Assembly: GCF_002101785.1 (NCBI RefSeq)
Contig: NZ_LQPJ01000136.1
Span: forward strand, 62,001-126,000
Length of the DNA stretch: 64,000 nt
Direction of reading: 5' to 3'
DNA from: Mycobacterium palustre
GTDB lineage: Bacteria > Actinomycetota > Actinomycetes > Mycobacteriales > Mycobacteriaceae
This document shows positions 49,291-57,670 of the stretch, piece after piece. A program made the position numbers and the translations under genes. How positions within the stretch are numbered: the stretch's first letter is position 1; each line of letters starts with the position of its first letter. The notes beneath the pieces were generated by a model that searched no databases, was not told where the DNA came from, and saw only the letters and a program-made list of their open reading frames with translations.

Positions 49291-50676
49291 TTACCGCCGG
49301 ACCGCGGCGCGCTCGCGGACCAGGGAGTACAGCCGCCACTCGCCGGGCACGCCCTTGAGCGCGCTCTCGCCGCGGTCGGCGAACCGGTGCCGCGAGCCGG
49401 TCACGATGTCGCGCACCGTCGAGGACACCAGCACCTCGCCGGGTGCGGCCAGCGCGCCGACCCGCGCACCGATGTGCACCGCCATGCCCGCGAGGTCGTT
49501 TTTCGCGGCGCCGCGCACCTCGACCTCGCCGGCGTGAATGCCCACCCGCACCTCGATGCCCAGCACGCGTACCGCGTCGACGATGTCGTCGGCGCAGGCG
49601 AGCGCGGCGCTGGGGCTGGAAAAGGTGGCCACGAAACCGTCGCCCGCGGTGTTCACTTCGCGCCCGCCATACCGCTGGAGTTCGTGGCGAATGATCGTGT
49701 CGTGGTTGTCCAGCAGGTCGCGCCACCGGCCGTCGCCGAGCAGGGCGGCCCGCTCGGTGGAGCCGACGATGTCGGTGAACACGATCGTGGTGAGCAGGCG
49801 CTCGGCGTCCGACCCGCCCCGCATGCCGGTGATGAACTCTTCTATCTCGTCGAGCATCGGCGCCGTGTTGCCCACCCAGTACAGGGTGTCGTCGCCCGGC
49901 AGCTCCACCAGGCGCGATCCGGCGATGTGCTCGGCGAGGTAACGGCCGTGGGCGACCGGCGTGAACTCCGATTCGGTGCGGTGCAGGATCAGCGTCGGCG
50001 CGGTGATGCGCGGCAGCGTCTCGCGGACGTCGGCCTGCCGGATGGCCATGATCATCGCGCGGGCCATGCTCGGCGAGGCGGCGCGGTTGCCGGCCGCGTC
50101 CCACCACGCGCGGAACGCGTCGTCGCGGGCGACGCTGGGGGCGATGATGCCGAGCATGTCGAAGCCCTGGTCGACGGCGTCCGGGTCGATTCCCACGGTC
50201 GTGTACAGGTCGATGGTGTCGACCCGGCTGCCCATCGGGTAGTCGGGCGCGTACAGGGTGCGGGCCGCGCCGTTGATGATCACCAGGCTGTGGACCCGGT
50301 CGGGGTGCTCGGCGGCCAACACCAGCCCGGTCATGGACGTGAAGCCCGGCGCCACCACCGTCGCCCGCTCGCAGCCCACCGCGTTCATGACCGCGATCAC
50401 GTCCCTGGCCCAGAATCGCGGCCCGATCACGTCCGCCGACGGCACCCGCGACGACAGCCCGATCCCGCGCTGGTCGAGCCGGATCACCCGGGCGAACGAG
50501 GCCAGCCGCCGCTGAAAGCGGTACATCGACGGCTCGGCGTCGACCGAGTCGATCGGAATGGACGGCCCGGGCAGCAGCACCAGGTCGATCGGTCCGTCGC
50601 CGAACACCTGGTAGGCGATGTCCGTGTCGCCGCAGCTGGCGTATCGCGTTCGCGGTGTCCCAGAAAACCCAGGCAC
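49291..50676 (-). CDS. LipJ-like alpha/beta hydrolase-adenylyl cyclase fusion
   Basis: A 461-residue protein with the layout of M. tuberculosis LipJ (Rv1900c): an N-terminal alpha/beta hydrolase (1-275) and a C-terminal class III nucleotide cyclase (290-455). Cyclase metal Asp residues are in VFTDIVGS and TAGDGF. The Lys that selects adenine is Asn (EVNTAGDG), and the family Asn is His (VHIGAR), so catalysis may be weak or altered. In the hydrolase half the expected nucleophile position in VVAPGFTSM is Gly, so it may be a sensor rather than an enzyme. It is 52 bp from the end of the TetR gene. Confidence 0.85.
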   Translation of the reverse strand: MPGFSGTPRTRYASCGDTDIAYQVFGDGPIDLVLLPGPSIPIDSVDAEPSMYRFQRRLASFARVIRLDQRGIGLSSRVPSADVIGPRFWARDVIAVMNAVGCERATVVAPGFTSMTGLVLAAEHPDRVHSLVIINGAARTLYAPDYPMGSRVDTIDLYTTVGIDPDAVDQGFDMLGIIAPSVARDDAFRAWWDAAGNRAASPSMARAMIMAIRQADVRETLPRITAPTLILHRTESEFTPVAHGRYLAEHIAGSRLVELPGDDTLYWVGNTAPMLDEIEEFITGMRGGSDAERLLTTIVFTDIVGSTERAALLGDGRWRDLLDNHDTIIRHELQRYGGREVNTAGDGFVATFSSPSAALACADDIVDAVRVLGIEVRVGIHAGEVEVRGAAKNDLAGMAVHIGARVGALAAPGEVLVSSTVRDIVTGSRHRFADRGESALKGVPGEWRLYSLVRERAAVRR

Positions 50677-50728
50677 GGCTATCAGGCTAATTCAGCGCCC
50701 CGACAAGTCACAGGCAAGGCGAAGCCCG

Positions 50729-51304
50729 CTAGCGACCGACGATCGGAACCAGGTAGCGGGCGGCGTAGTCGCGGACGGCCGCCGGGTCCGACGTGTCGAG
50801 CCGGTCGGTGGGAAACACGACGATGCCCAGGGCGACCCGAAGCAGGATGTCGGAGATGTTGGCCAGGTCGGGATCCGGGATGTCGCTCCCGCAGCGCCGC
50901 AGGGTACGGGCGATGCCGTCGGCGAATTGGCGGATCGGGAAGACGTGGGACCGGGAAAACAGGCCGAAGAGCTCCGGCTCGCTTTCAACGATCCGGGAGT
51001 ACAGCGGCGAGTCCTGGATCAGGCGCACCCCCAGGGCGAACGCTTCGATCACGGCCTCCCGCGGGTTGCATCCGGCGGTGGCCCGGTCCAAGGTGGCGAA
51101 GAATTGTTCGGCCTCGCGCCGCACCACGTGCTCGAACAAATCGACCTTGGTCGGGAAGCGCCGGTAGATGCTGCTGCGGCTCACCCCGGCGCGCGCGGCG
51201 ACGTCTTCGATGTTCGCGCGGCGCACGCCGTAGGTCTCGAACACGGTCCGCGCGGTGTCCAGGATTTTCTCGTCGAGGGTGCCCCCAGGGCTGTGGTTCT
51301 GCAC
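50729..51304 (-). CDS. TetR-family regulator
   Basis: A 191-residue TetR protein. The helix-turn-helix is YGVRRANIEDVAARAGVSRSSIYRRFPTKVDLFEHV (about 26-61). The C-terminal part contains SPLYSRIVESEPELFG, typical of mycobacterial repressors near lipid genes. ATG at 51304. It is divergent from the MpaB-type oxygenase gene, 108 bp away, and on the same strand as the LipJ-like gene. A small palindrome at 51360-51367 in the gap is a candidate operator. Confidence 0.85.
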   Translation of the reverse strand: MQNHSPGGTLDEKILDTARTVFETYGVRRANIEDVAARAGVSRSSIYRRFPTKVDLFEHVVRREAEQFFATLDRATAGCNPREAVIEAFALGVRLIQDSPLYSRIVESEPELFGLFSRSHVFPIRQFADGIARTLRRCGSDIPDPDLANISDILLRVALGIVVFPTDRLDTSDPAAVRDYAARYLVPIVGR

Positions 51305-51359
51305 CTTCGATTCACCCCCACCGCGGCCTCGGCGCCTACGATGCTATCGTGACACAAAG

Positions 51360-51367
51360 ATACGTAT
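51360..51367. promoter_or_regulatory. Short palindrome in tetR/oxygenase gap
   Basis: ATACGTAT is a perfect 8-bp palindrome in an AT-rich patch between the TetR and oxygenase starts; partial symmetry extends outward (ACAAA to the left, TTTGT to the right, with mismatches). It is a candidate operator or part of the oxygenase promoter. Confidence 0.35.
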
Positions 51368-51412
51368 TTGTTTCTCTGCTTCGGGCTGGGGCGCGGCGCC
51401 AGGGGGTGCGAG

Positions 51413-52342
51413 ATGACGGTGCAATCGGCTCGCCAGGATTTCGACACCGGAGTGCGCGAAGCGGTCCCGATGCCCGTCGACGGGCCGGCCGACGCCCCGC
51501 GCCTGGGGCCCGACTCGTTGATCTGGAAGTTTTACGGGGACCACCGCACGCAGTTCTTCGGCTTCCAGCGCACGGCCGGCACCGAGAACTGCATCGAGCA
51601 GCTCGCCCAGGGCGTGCTGGATCACTCGGTGATCTTCAGCGACACGTTGGGCCGGGCCAAGCGCACCGCGCCGCCGCTGATGAAGACGGTGTACTCCGAC
51701 GACCCGCACGAGTGGGGCCGCAGGGTGCGCGACTTCCACAAAGCGATCAAGGGAACCATCAGCGACGGCTCGCGGTATCACGCGCTGAACCCCGAGTTGT
51801 TCTACTGGGCGCACGCGACGTTCGTCGACCAGGTCATCTACACGACCGACACCTTCATCCGCCGGCTGTCCCGCGCGGAAAAGGAGCGGATCTTCAACGA
51901 AAGCAAGGTGTGGTACGGCCTCTACGGGGTCAGCGATCGCGGCCAGCCGCAGACCTATGACGACTTCCTGGCCTACTGGGACCAGATGCTCGAGCGGTTC
52001 GTGCCGCACAAAACCGTCCTGTATGGCACCGGCTACATCCGCAAGGGCATCCCGGGTCCGCGCCGGATTCCCAAGCCGGTCTGGAAGATCTTGTCCGCCC
52101 CGCTCAACGCCTACACCCGGCTGGTGCTGGTGGGCACCCTGCCGCCGCAGATGCGCAAGGTCTGCGGGCTGCAGTGGGATGCCGACAAGGAGAGGCGTTT
52201 TCAGCGGTTCGCCGCCACGATGCGGGCGCTGAACCCGCTGATCAACCGGCTGCCCCTGCCGTTGATCTACCTGCCGTGGGCCGCCCAGGCATGGCGGCGC
52301 GCCGGCGTCGACCCCCGCAAGCTGCACAACCACCCGGCCTAG
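51413..52342 (+). CDS. Oxygenase of the MpaB/DUF2236 family
   Basis: A 309-residue protein of the DUF2236 (MpaB-like, latex-clearing-protein-related) family of heme oxygenases. Signatures are DSLIWKFYGDHRTQF (about 25-39), ALNPELFYWAHATFVDQVIYTTDTF (about 123-147), and a His (WAHATF) fit to ligate heme. ATG 51413 follows AGGGGG. Members oxidise polyketides, isoprenoids or unknown substrates. It is divergent from a TetR gene, its probable regulator. The last bases overlap the dead amidohydrolase gene on the opposite strand. Confidence 0.82.
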   Translation: MTVQSARQDFDTGVREAVPMPVDGPADAPRLGPDSLIWKFYGDHRTQFFGFQRTAGTENCIEQLAQGVLDHSVIFSDTLGRAKRTAPPLMKTVYSDDPHEWGRRVRDFHKAIKGTISDGSRYHALNPELFYWAHATFVDQVIYTTDTFIRRLSRAEKERIFNESKVWYGLYGVSDRGQPQTYDDFLAYWDQMLERFVPHKTVLYGTGYIRKGIPGPRRIPKPVWKILSAPLNAYTRLVLVGTLPPQMRKVCGLQWDADKERRFQRFAATMRALNPLINRLPLPLIYLPWAAQAWRRAGVDPRKLHNHPA

Positions 52343-53004
52343 ATGCGCAGCAGCCGTTCGGCGTTGCCGTGCGCGATCTTTGCCCGGTCCGCGGCGGACA
52401 GCGTCGTCCGCTCGAATCCCTCGACCGCCTCGGACGACGACTCGTAGGGGTAGTCGACGGAGAACAGCACCGCGTCGGCCCCCACCTCGAGCATGGCCCC
52501 GAGCATCACCGCAACGGAGAAGACGCCGCTGTTGGTGAAAGACGACGTTGGTGCCGAGGTATGCCGAGGGCGGGCGCCGCAACGGGGTCGTCGTCGCCTC
52601 GGCGCTCAGGGTGGCGTAGCGCGAATCCAGCCGGCTGCGCTGGAACGGCAAGAACTCGCCCATGTGCCCCAGGATCAACGTCGCGCCGGGGTGCAAATAG
52701 AGCGGCACGCCAAGCGATTCCAGGGCCGACCAGAGCTCGTCGTATGCCGGGGCATCCAGGTAGCGCCCGCCCGGCCCGCTGATGCAATCGTTGACCAGCG
52801 CGCCGCACAGCCCATGCTGGGTGACGGCGCGTTCGAGTTCCCGCGCCGCGGCCGCCGGTTCCTGCATCGGCAACGCGGCGAATCCCGGAACCGGTCGGGC
52901 TGGCGCGCAATGACTTTCGCAAGATACATCAGTTGTTGGTGGGCCGGCCGCAGCCCGGTCAGCTCCGGGATGGAAAACGCTTCCTCCAATGCGATGTAGC
53001 GCAT
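52339..53004 (-). pseudogene. Decayed amidohydrolase (gamma-resorcylate decarboxylase-like)
   Basis: Fragments of one TIM-barrel amidohydrolase can be read in order on the minus strand: MRYIALEEAFSIPELTG, then VIARQPDRFR, a one-base deletion near 52886, ALPMQEPAAAARELERAVTQHGLCGALVNDCISGPGGRYLDAPAYDELWSALESLGVPLYLHPG, then TLILGHMGEFLPFQRSRLDSRY, a one-base insertion near 52538, and TNSGVFSVAVMLGAMLEVGADAVLFSVDYPYESSSEAVEGF to a TAG. Two segments are missing (before VIARQ and between LHPG and TLILGH). The two frameshifts cancel, so the ends share one frame. The gene should be about 950 bp, but is 666. Confidence 0.8.
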
Positions 53005-53212
53005 TCGTCTTCCTCGTCTCGCCGGTTCGCGGCCGGCGCCCGGTGCGCGGCCCTACGGCTTTGGCCACCCTGGCACATTCCTGACGCCACGGCCGCCGAA
53101 CCCCCGTCGCACCGAAGAGTTTCCCCGGCCATCGTCCAACGTTCAACGCGCGTATGCCCGCGGCCGGCCCGCACGGTTGTCGGCCCTTGGGGGATGCGAC
53201 AGGATCGACGGC

Positions 53213-54301
53213 ATGGGCGATTTTTCGCTGTTGGACGTCCCGAGGTCGGCACCGGTGCAAGATTCCGAGGCCTACCTGCGCGCGGCGATCGCCTGGCACT
53301 TCGGCGAGGACACCGGCTCGCCGTTCTGGCTGCGAGCCGCGCGGACGCTCGACTTCGACCCGGTGACCGACGTCAACACCTTCGCGGATCTGCGGTTGTT
53401 TCCCAACCTCGTCAACGAGCTGCGCGCGGTGCCGGTGGAGGACCTCATCCCGCGCGGCTACGGGTCGGCCCCGCCGGTGCCCCAGATATTCGAATCCGGC
53501 GGAACCACCGGCGCCCCGAAACGCACTGTGCAGCTGCCGGATTGGATCGACCAGGTCGTCGAATGGCAGACGCAGGACTTCGCGGCGGGCGGCTTCGTGC
53601 CCGGCCGCGGTTTTTTGTGCCTGATGCCGAGCGGCCCGCACGGCGTCGGCTACTTCTCCCGCCTGGTGGCGGGGCGGCTCGGCGCGATATTCCACCCGAT
53701 CGACATCGACCCGCGCTGGGTGAAAAAGCTCGCCGCCCGCAACGCGGCCGCCGAGGTGAGCGCCTACGTCGAGCACGTGGTCGAGCAGGCCGTGTTCGTC
53801 CTGCAGACGCAGGACGTCGCCAACCTGCACACCACCCCGCCGCTGCTCGAGGCCATCGCCCGCAACGACCGGGTGGTGGAGCTGGTGAACGCCAAGATCC
53901 GCTACCTGTTGCTCAGCGGGGCGCACGTCGACCTCGACACGCTCGACCTGCTGCGCGAGATCTTCCCGGCCACCACCATCACCATGGCCTTCGGCAGCAC
54001 CATGGTGCTTTCCCAAGCGGTCACCCGGATCGCCGACGGCGGCTCGTTCGTCTTCGAACCGCGGACGCCGTACGTCGTGTTCTGGGTGGTCGACCCCGAA
54101 ACCGGCGAGCGAGTGCCGTACGGGCAGCGCGGCCAGGTGGTGATGCACCACGTCAGCAAGGGCATGTTCATCCCGAACAACCTGGAGCGCGACCTGGCGA
54201 TCCGGATGCCCGGGCCGGCCGGACAGCTCAGCGACTCCGTCAGCGAGGTGCGGCCGGTGCGCACCTTCGAGGGCGAGGACGTCATCGAGGGCGTGTATTG
54301 A
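53213..54301 (+). CDS. EhpF-like adenylating enzyme (AMP-binding)
   Basis: A 362-residue adenylate-forming enzyme. The P-loop-like motif is IFESGGTTGAPKRTVQLPDWI (about 93-113). It lacks the C-terminal hinged domain of normal ligases, as in EhpF of the griseoluteic acid pathway and LuxE-type acyl-protein synthetases. HTTPPLLEAIA (about 217) and TITMAFGSTMVLSQAV match that subgroup. It probably activates a carboxylic acid as the acyl-adenylate. The next gene starts 2 bp after its stop and encodes an aldehyde dehydrogenase-like protein, so together they could reduce a carboxylate to an aldehyde. Confidence 0.72.
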   Translation: MGDFSLLDVPRSAPVQDSEAYLRAAIAWHFGEDTGSPFWLRAARTLDFDPVTDVNTFADLRLFPNLVNELRAVPVEDLIPRGYGSAPPVPQIFESGGTTGAPKRTVQLPDWIDQVVEWQTQDFAAGGFVPGRGFLCLMPSGPHGVGYFSRLVAGRLGAIFHPIDIDPRWVKKLAARNAAAEVSAYVEHVVEQAVFVLQTQDVANLHTTPPLLEAIARNDRVVELVNAKIRYLLLSGAHVDLDTLDLLREIFPATTITMAFGSTMVLSQAVTRIADGGSFVFEPRTPYVVFWVVDPETGERVPYGQRGQVVMHHVSKGMFIPNNLERDLAIRMPGPAGQLSDSVSEVRPVRTFEGEDVIEGVY

Positions 54302-54303
54302 GC

Positions 54304-55698
54304 ATGGGGCCCGAAGCGGCGGCTGCCACAACGGAATTGGCGCCCCTGGACGCGCTCGGGCCAAGCGGCCGATACCGCACCCGCAACCGCGAGGTGATCG
54401 TGAGCACCGCCGGCGTCGCGGTCGCCGAGCTGAGCATCGTTCCGCCGCTGTATGTCTCGCGCACCATCGGCGCCCAGCGTGCGGTGCGGCCGTTGCCGCT
54501 GGCGCGGCGGGAGGCGGCGCTGGCCGACGCGGCCGAAGCCTTCGCGACGGCCGAGATCGGCGGCCTGAGCTTCGAGGGTTATGTCGGGCTGGCGAGCCGG
54601 ATTTCGGGGCTGCCCATCGCGGTGACCCGCGCCGGCGCGCGCGGCGTGGCCGCCGCCGTCGCCGCGGCGTTCGATGCGGTGCGGCCGGCCCGCCCCACCG
54701 GGGCCGGCTTCGACTGGCGCGACGGGCGCACCCGGGCCGGCGGCGCGGTGTGGGCGCGCCGGGGCGAGGTGTTCGCCGTGCACGCGGCCGGCAACGGGCC
54801 CGGCGTGCACGGCCTGTGGCCGCAGGCGCTGGCGCTGGGCTACCGGGTGGCGCTGCGCCCGTCACGCCGGGAGCCGCTGACGGGCCACCGGCTGGTGAAT
54901 GCGTTGCGCCAGGCGGGGTTTCGGGCCGAGGATGCGGTCTACCTGCCCACCGACCACGGCGGCGCCGACGGCATCATCCGCTCGGCCGACCTCGCCATGG
55001 TGTACGGCGGACAGGACGTCGTCGACAAATACGCCGGCGATCCCTCGGTGATCGTGAACGGCCCCGGACGCGCCAAGATACTCATCACCGCCGACCGGGA
55101 CTGGCGCGAATATCTCGACCTGGTCGTCGACTCGATCGCCAACCTGGGCGGAATGGCGTGCGTGAACGCCACGGCGGTGCTCTACGAGGGAGACCCCGCC
55201 CCGCTGGCCGCGGCGATCGCCGAACGGTTGGCGACGATCGAGGCGCTCCCCACCGAGGACGAGCGAGCGATCCTGCCCACCCAGCCCGTCGAGAAGGCGC
55301 GGGCGCTGGCCAACTACCTGGCGGCCAAGGCGGCGGGCACCACGCCGCTTCTCGGTGCGGGCCAGGTGGTCGCGGCGCTGGGCGACGGCCGCGCCGCCCT
55401 GCGCCCGGCGGTGCACCTGATGGCCGAACCCGACGTCGGCAAGCTCAACATCGAATTGCCGTTCCCCTGCGTGTGGGTGGCCCCGTGGCCGCGCGGCGCC
55501 GGGGTGGAGCCGCTGCGGCACTCGCTGGTCGTCACCGCGATCACCGGTGACGGGGACCTGATCGACGACCTGCTGGCCGAACCGACGGTCGCCAACGTCT
55601 ACCTCGGCCGCCCGACATTCTCCGCGGCGCCGCAGATCCCGCACGACGGGTTTTTGGCGGACGCCCTGATGCGCAACAAGGGGTTCATCGGGGACTAG
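54304..55698 (+). CDS. Aldehyde dehydrogenase-fold acyl reductase (EhpG/LuxC-like)
   Basis: A 464-residue ALDH-fold protein. The catalytic Cys is in LGGMACVNATAVLYEG (about 284), as in acyl-CoA or acyl-enzyme reductases (LuxC type), and the cofactor region ALALGYRVALRPSRREPLTG lies near residue 180. It has no ordinary VEEG acid motif, as in LuxC. Start ATG 54304, two bases after the adenylating enzyme stop; the pair is co-transcribed. It probably reduces the activated acyl group to an aldehyde with NAD(P)H. A strong hairpin at its stop codon ends the unit. Confidence 0.75.
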   Translation: MGPEAAAATTELAPLDALGPSGRYRTRNREVIVSTAGVAVAELSIVPPLYVSRTIGAQRAVRPLPLARREAALADAAEAFATAEIGGLSFEGYVGLASRISGLPIAVTRAGARGVAAAVAAAFDAVRPARPTGAGFDWRDGRTRAGGAVWARRGEVFAVHAAGNGPGVHGLWPQALALGYRVALRPSRREPLTGHRLVNALRQAGFRAEDAVYLPTDHGGADGIIRSADLAMVYGGQDVVDKYAGDPSVIVNGPGRAKILITADRDWREYLDLVVDSIANLGGMACVNATAVLYEGDPAPLAAAIAERLATIEALPTEDERAILPTQPVEKARALANYLAAKAAGTTPLLGAGQVVAALGDGRAALRPAVHLMAEPDVGKLNIELPFPCVWVAPWPRGAGVEPLRHSLVVTAITGDGDLIDDLLAEPTVANVYLGRPTFSAAPQIPHDGFLADALMRNKGFIGD

Positions 55699-55720
55699 CC
55701 CCGGACACGGGCCAGTCCCC
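55690..55720. terminator. Strong bidirectional terminator hairpin
   Basis: GGGGACT pairs with AGTCCCC and, after a mismatch, GCCC with GGGC, closing a 7-base loop. The hairpin includes the TAG of the ALDH-like gene and lies in the gap to the convergent cutinase gene. No T-run follows. Confidence 0.5.
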
Positions 55721-55734
55721 GATGCAAACCAGAC

Positions 55735-56499
55735 TCAGCTGCCGAAGCCCCCGCCCGGGGAGGCGACGACGGCCGTCGGCGCGGGGGAACCCCCGCCCGC
55801 CGGCGCGGGACCCTCGCCGAGACGGTTGGCCGCGAAAATCGCGCCCTTGTCGATCATCGCCCCGTCGGAGGCGTAGGTGTCGTGCGCGGCGAAGTTCATC
55901 CCGTCAGAGCAGACCGGGTCCTCGGGGGCGCACACCTTGATGGTCTTCGGCTGATACAGCGGGCCGATCGCGACCGGCGGCTCGTTGAGGAAGTTCATCG
56001 CGCGGACGTTGGGCATGCCGAACAGCACCACCGACGACACGTGGTTGGCCACCTCCGGGTCCATCGGTTTCGGCACGGCGGCGGGGTCGATGCCGTCCGG
56101 GACGGCGGCCGAGGTGACGAAGCCCATCACGGCCGCGCCCTGGGAGTAGCCGCCGAGCACCATCTTGGTGTTGGGGCAGTCGTGGGCCGTCGAGACCACG
56201 TGCGCGCCGGCGTCACGGATGCCGTCGAGGCCGGTGTCCCACTCGTTGCTGGCGGGGTAGTTCACCGGGTACACGTCCAACGACTTCCCGCCCACCCGCG
56301 AGCGCAGGTTGTCGACGAAGGCCTGCCCGGTTGGTCCGACGCCAGGAGGTTCACCGGTACCCCGGGCGAACACCACCTGGACGTCCGGACACGGCTGGGC
56401 GGAGGCGGAGGGGAGGGTAGCGGCGAAAACCGAGGCGCTAAGGCCCGTGGCCGCAACTACCGCGGAACCAAGGTGACGAGGGATGTGACGTGCAATCAT
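55735..56499 (-). CDS. Secreted cutinase-family esterase
   Basis: A 254-residue cutinase. A signal peptide ends in SASAQPCPDV (about 32-41). The catalytic Ser is in VLGGYSQGAAVMG (about 114-126), Asp in VCAPEDPVCSDG (about 190-201), and His in FAAHDTY (about 204-210). Two disulfide pairs are likely. The C-terminal tail APAPAGGGSPAPTAVVASPG is low-complexity. Mycobacterial cutinase-like proteins hydrolyse ester lipids or phospholipids at the cell surface. ATG at 56499. It is convergent with the ALDH-like gene and 229 bp from the divergent SDR gene. Confidence 0.88.
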   Translation of the reverse strand: MIARHIPRHLGSAVVAATGLSASVFAATLPSASAQPCPDVQVVFARGTGEPPGVGPTGQAFVDNLRSRVGGKSLDVYPVNYPASNEWDTGLDGIRDAGAHVVSTAHDCPNTKMVLGGYSQGAAVMGFVTSAAVPDGIDPAAVPKPMDPEVANHVSSVVLFGMPNVRAMNFLNEPPVAIGPLYQPKTIKVCAPEDPVCSDGMNFAAHDTYASDGAMIDKGAIFAANRLGEGPAPAGGGSPAPTAVVASPGGGFGS

Positions 56500-56728
56500 G
56501 CCGCAAAGGTGCCCATCTGTACGTGTGCCTAAACAGTGAGTTCCCTGGCAATTATCGCAGGTGTGTGACTACCACGCGCGCTGTCGGACTTGGGTTTTCC
56601 GTTCGCCCGTCGACGCGGTGTTAGGCCGGGCCGAAGCGCGGGGCCCGTTGCCTGTGTGGTCTGCTAGCTAGAGCCCGAGTCGAGGGACCGGTGAAGCCAC
56701 AGCCGCGCCCTCGGCGCGCAATTTCCGA

Positions 56729-57670
56729 GTGGACACGGCAGTGAACGTGAACGTGATACCGCAGCCCTTGAAGAACGCGAAAAACGCCTTGCCAAGGGTG
56801 ATCGCGGGCGCCGCCGACCGAATGGCCAATCCGGCGCGGGTCTCCGATCCGGACAAGCTGCGCCGCGCCGTCTTTGGCAAGACGGTGCTGGTGACGGGCG
56901 CGTCCTATGGCATCGGCGAGGCGACGGCCCGCCGCATGGCCGCCGCGGGCGCGACCGTCCTCGTCGTCGCACGGTCGGCCGAACGGCTGGACGACCTCAC
57001 CGCGGCGATCAATGCCGGCGGCGGTCGCGCCGTCGCGTACCCGACCGATCTGAGCGACGAGGCCGCGGTCGGCGAGCTGACCAAGCGGATCAACGAAAAC
57101 CACGGCGCGCTGGACATCGTGGTGAGCAACGCCGGAAAGTCGTTGCGCCGCTCGCTGCACGACCAGTACGACCGCCCGCACGACTTCCAGCGCACCATCG
57201 CCATCAACTACCTCGGGCCGATCTGGTTGCTGCTCGGGCTGTTACCGGCCATGCGCGAGCGCGGCGGCGGGCACATCGTGAACGTGTCGAGCGTCGGCGT
57301 GCGTGTCGCGCCGGGCCCGCAGTGGGGGGCGTACCAGGCGTCCAAGGGGGCGTTCGACCGGTGGCTGCGCAGCGTGGCGCCGGAGCTGCACGCCGACGGC
57401 GTGGACGTCACGTCGGTCTACTTCGCGCTGGTCCGCACCCGGATGATCGAGCCCACGCCGATCCTGGGCCGGCTGCCGGGCCTGTCCCCGGACGAGGCCG
57501 CCGACGCGATCGCCAAGGCGGTGATCGAGCGGCCCCGCACCAACGAGCCGCCGTGGGTGTGGCCGGCCGAGCTGGCCTCGGTGCTGCTGGCCGGCCCCGC
57601 CGAGCGCGCCGCGCGGCTGTGGCACCGCCGCTTCCTCGCCGATCCCGCTGCCCCCGAGGCCCGTCGATGA
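56729..57670 (+). CDS. SDR-family oxidoreductase
   Basis: A 313-residue SDR with a 50-residue N-terminal extension. Motifs are KTVLVTGASYGIGEATARRM (about 51-70), DIVVSNAGKSLRR (about 130), the active-site Tyr and Lys in WGAYQASKGAFDRWL (about 198-212), and a C-terminal region with RTNEPPWVWPAELASVLLAGPAERAARLWHRR. GTG start. The stop overlaps the ATG of the downstream acyl-CoA ligase (ATGA), so the two are co-translated and probably act on the same acyl chain. Confidence 0.88.
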   Translation: MDTAVNVNVIPQPLKNAKNALPRVIAGAADRMANPARVSDPDKLRRAVFGKTVLVTGASYGIGEATARRMAAAGATVLVVARSAERLDDLTAAINAGGGRAVAYPTDLSDEAAVGELTKRINENHGALDIVVSNAGKSLRRSLHDQYDRPHDFQRTIAINYLGPIWLLLGLLPAMRERGGGHIVNVSSVGVRVAPGPQWGAYQASKGAFDRWLRSVAPELHADGVDVTSVYFALVRTRMIEPTPILGRLPGLSPDEAADAIAKAVIERPRTNEPPWVWPAELASVLLAGPAERAARLWHRRFLADPAAPEARR

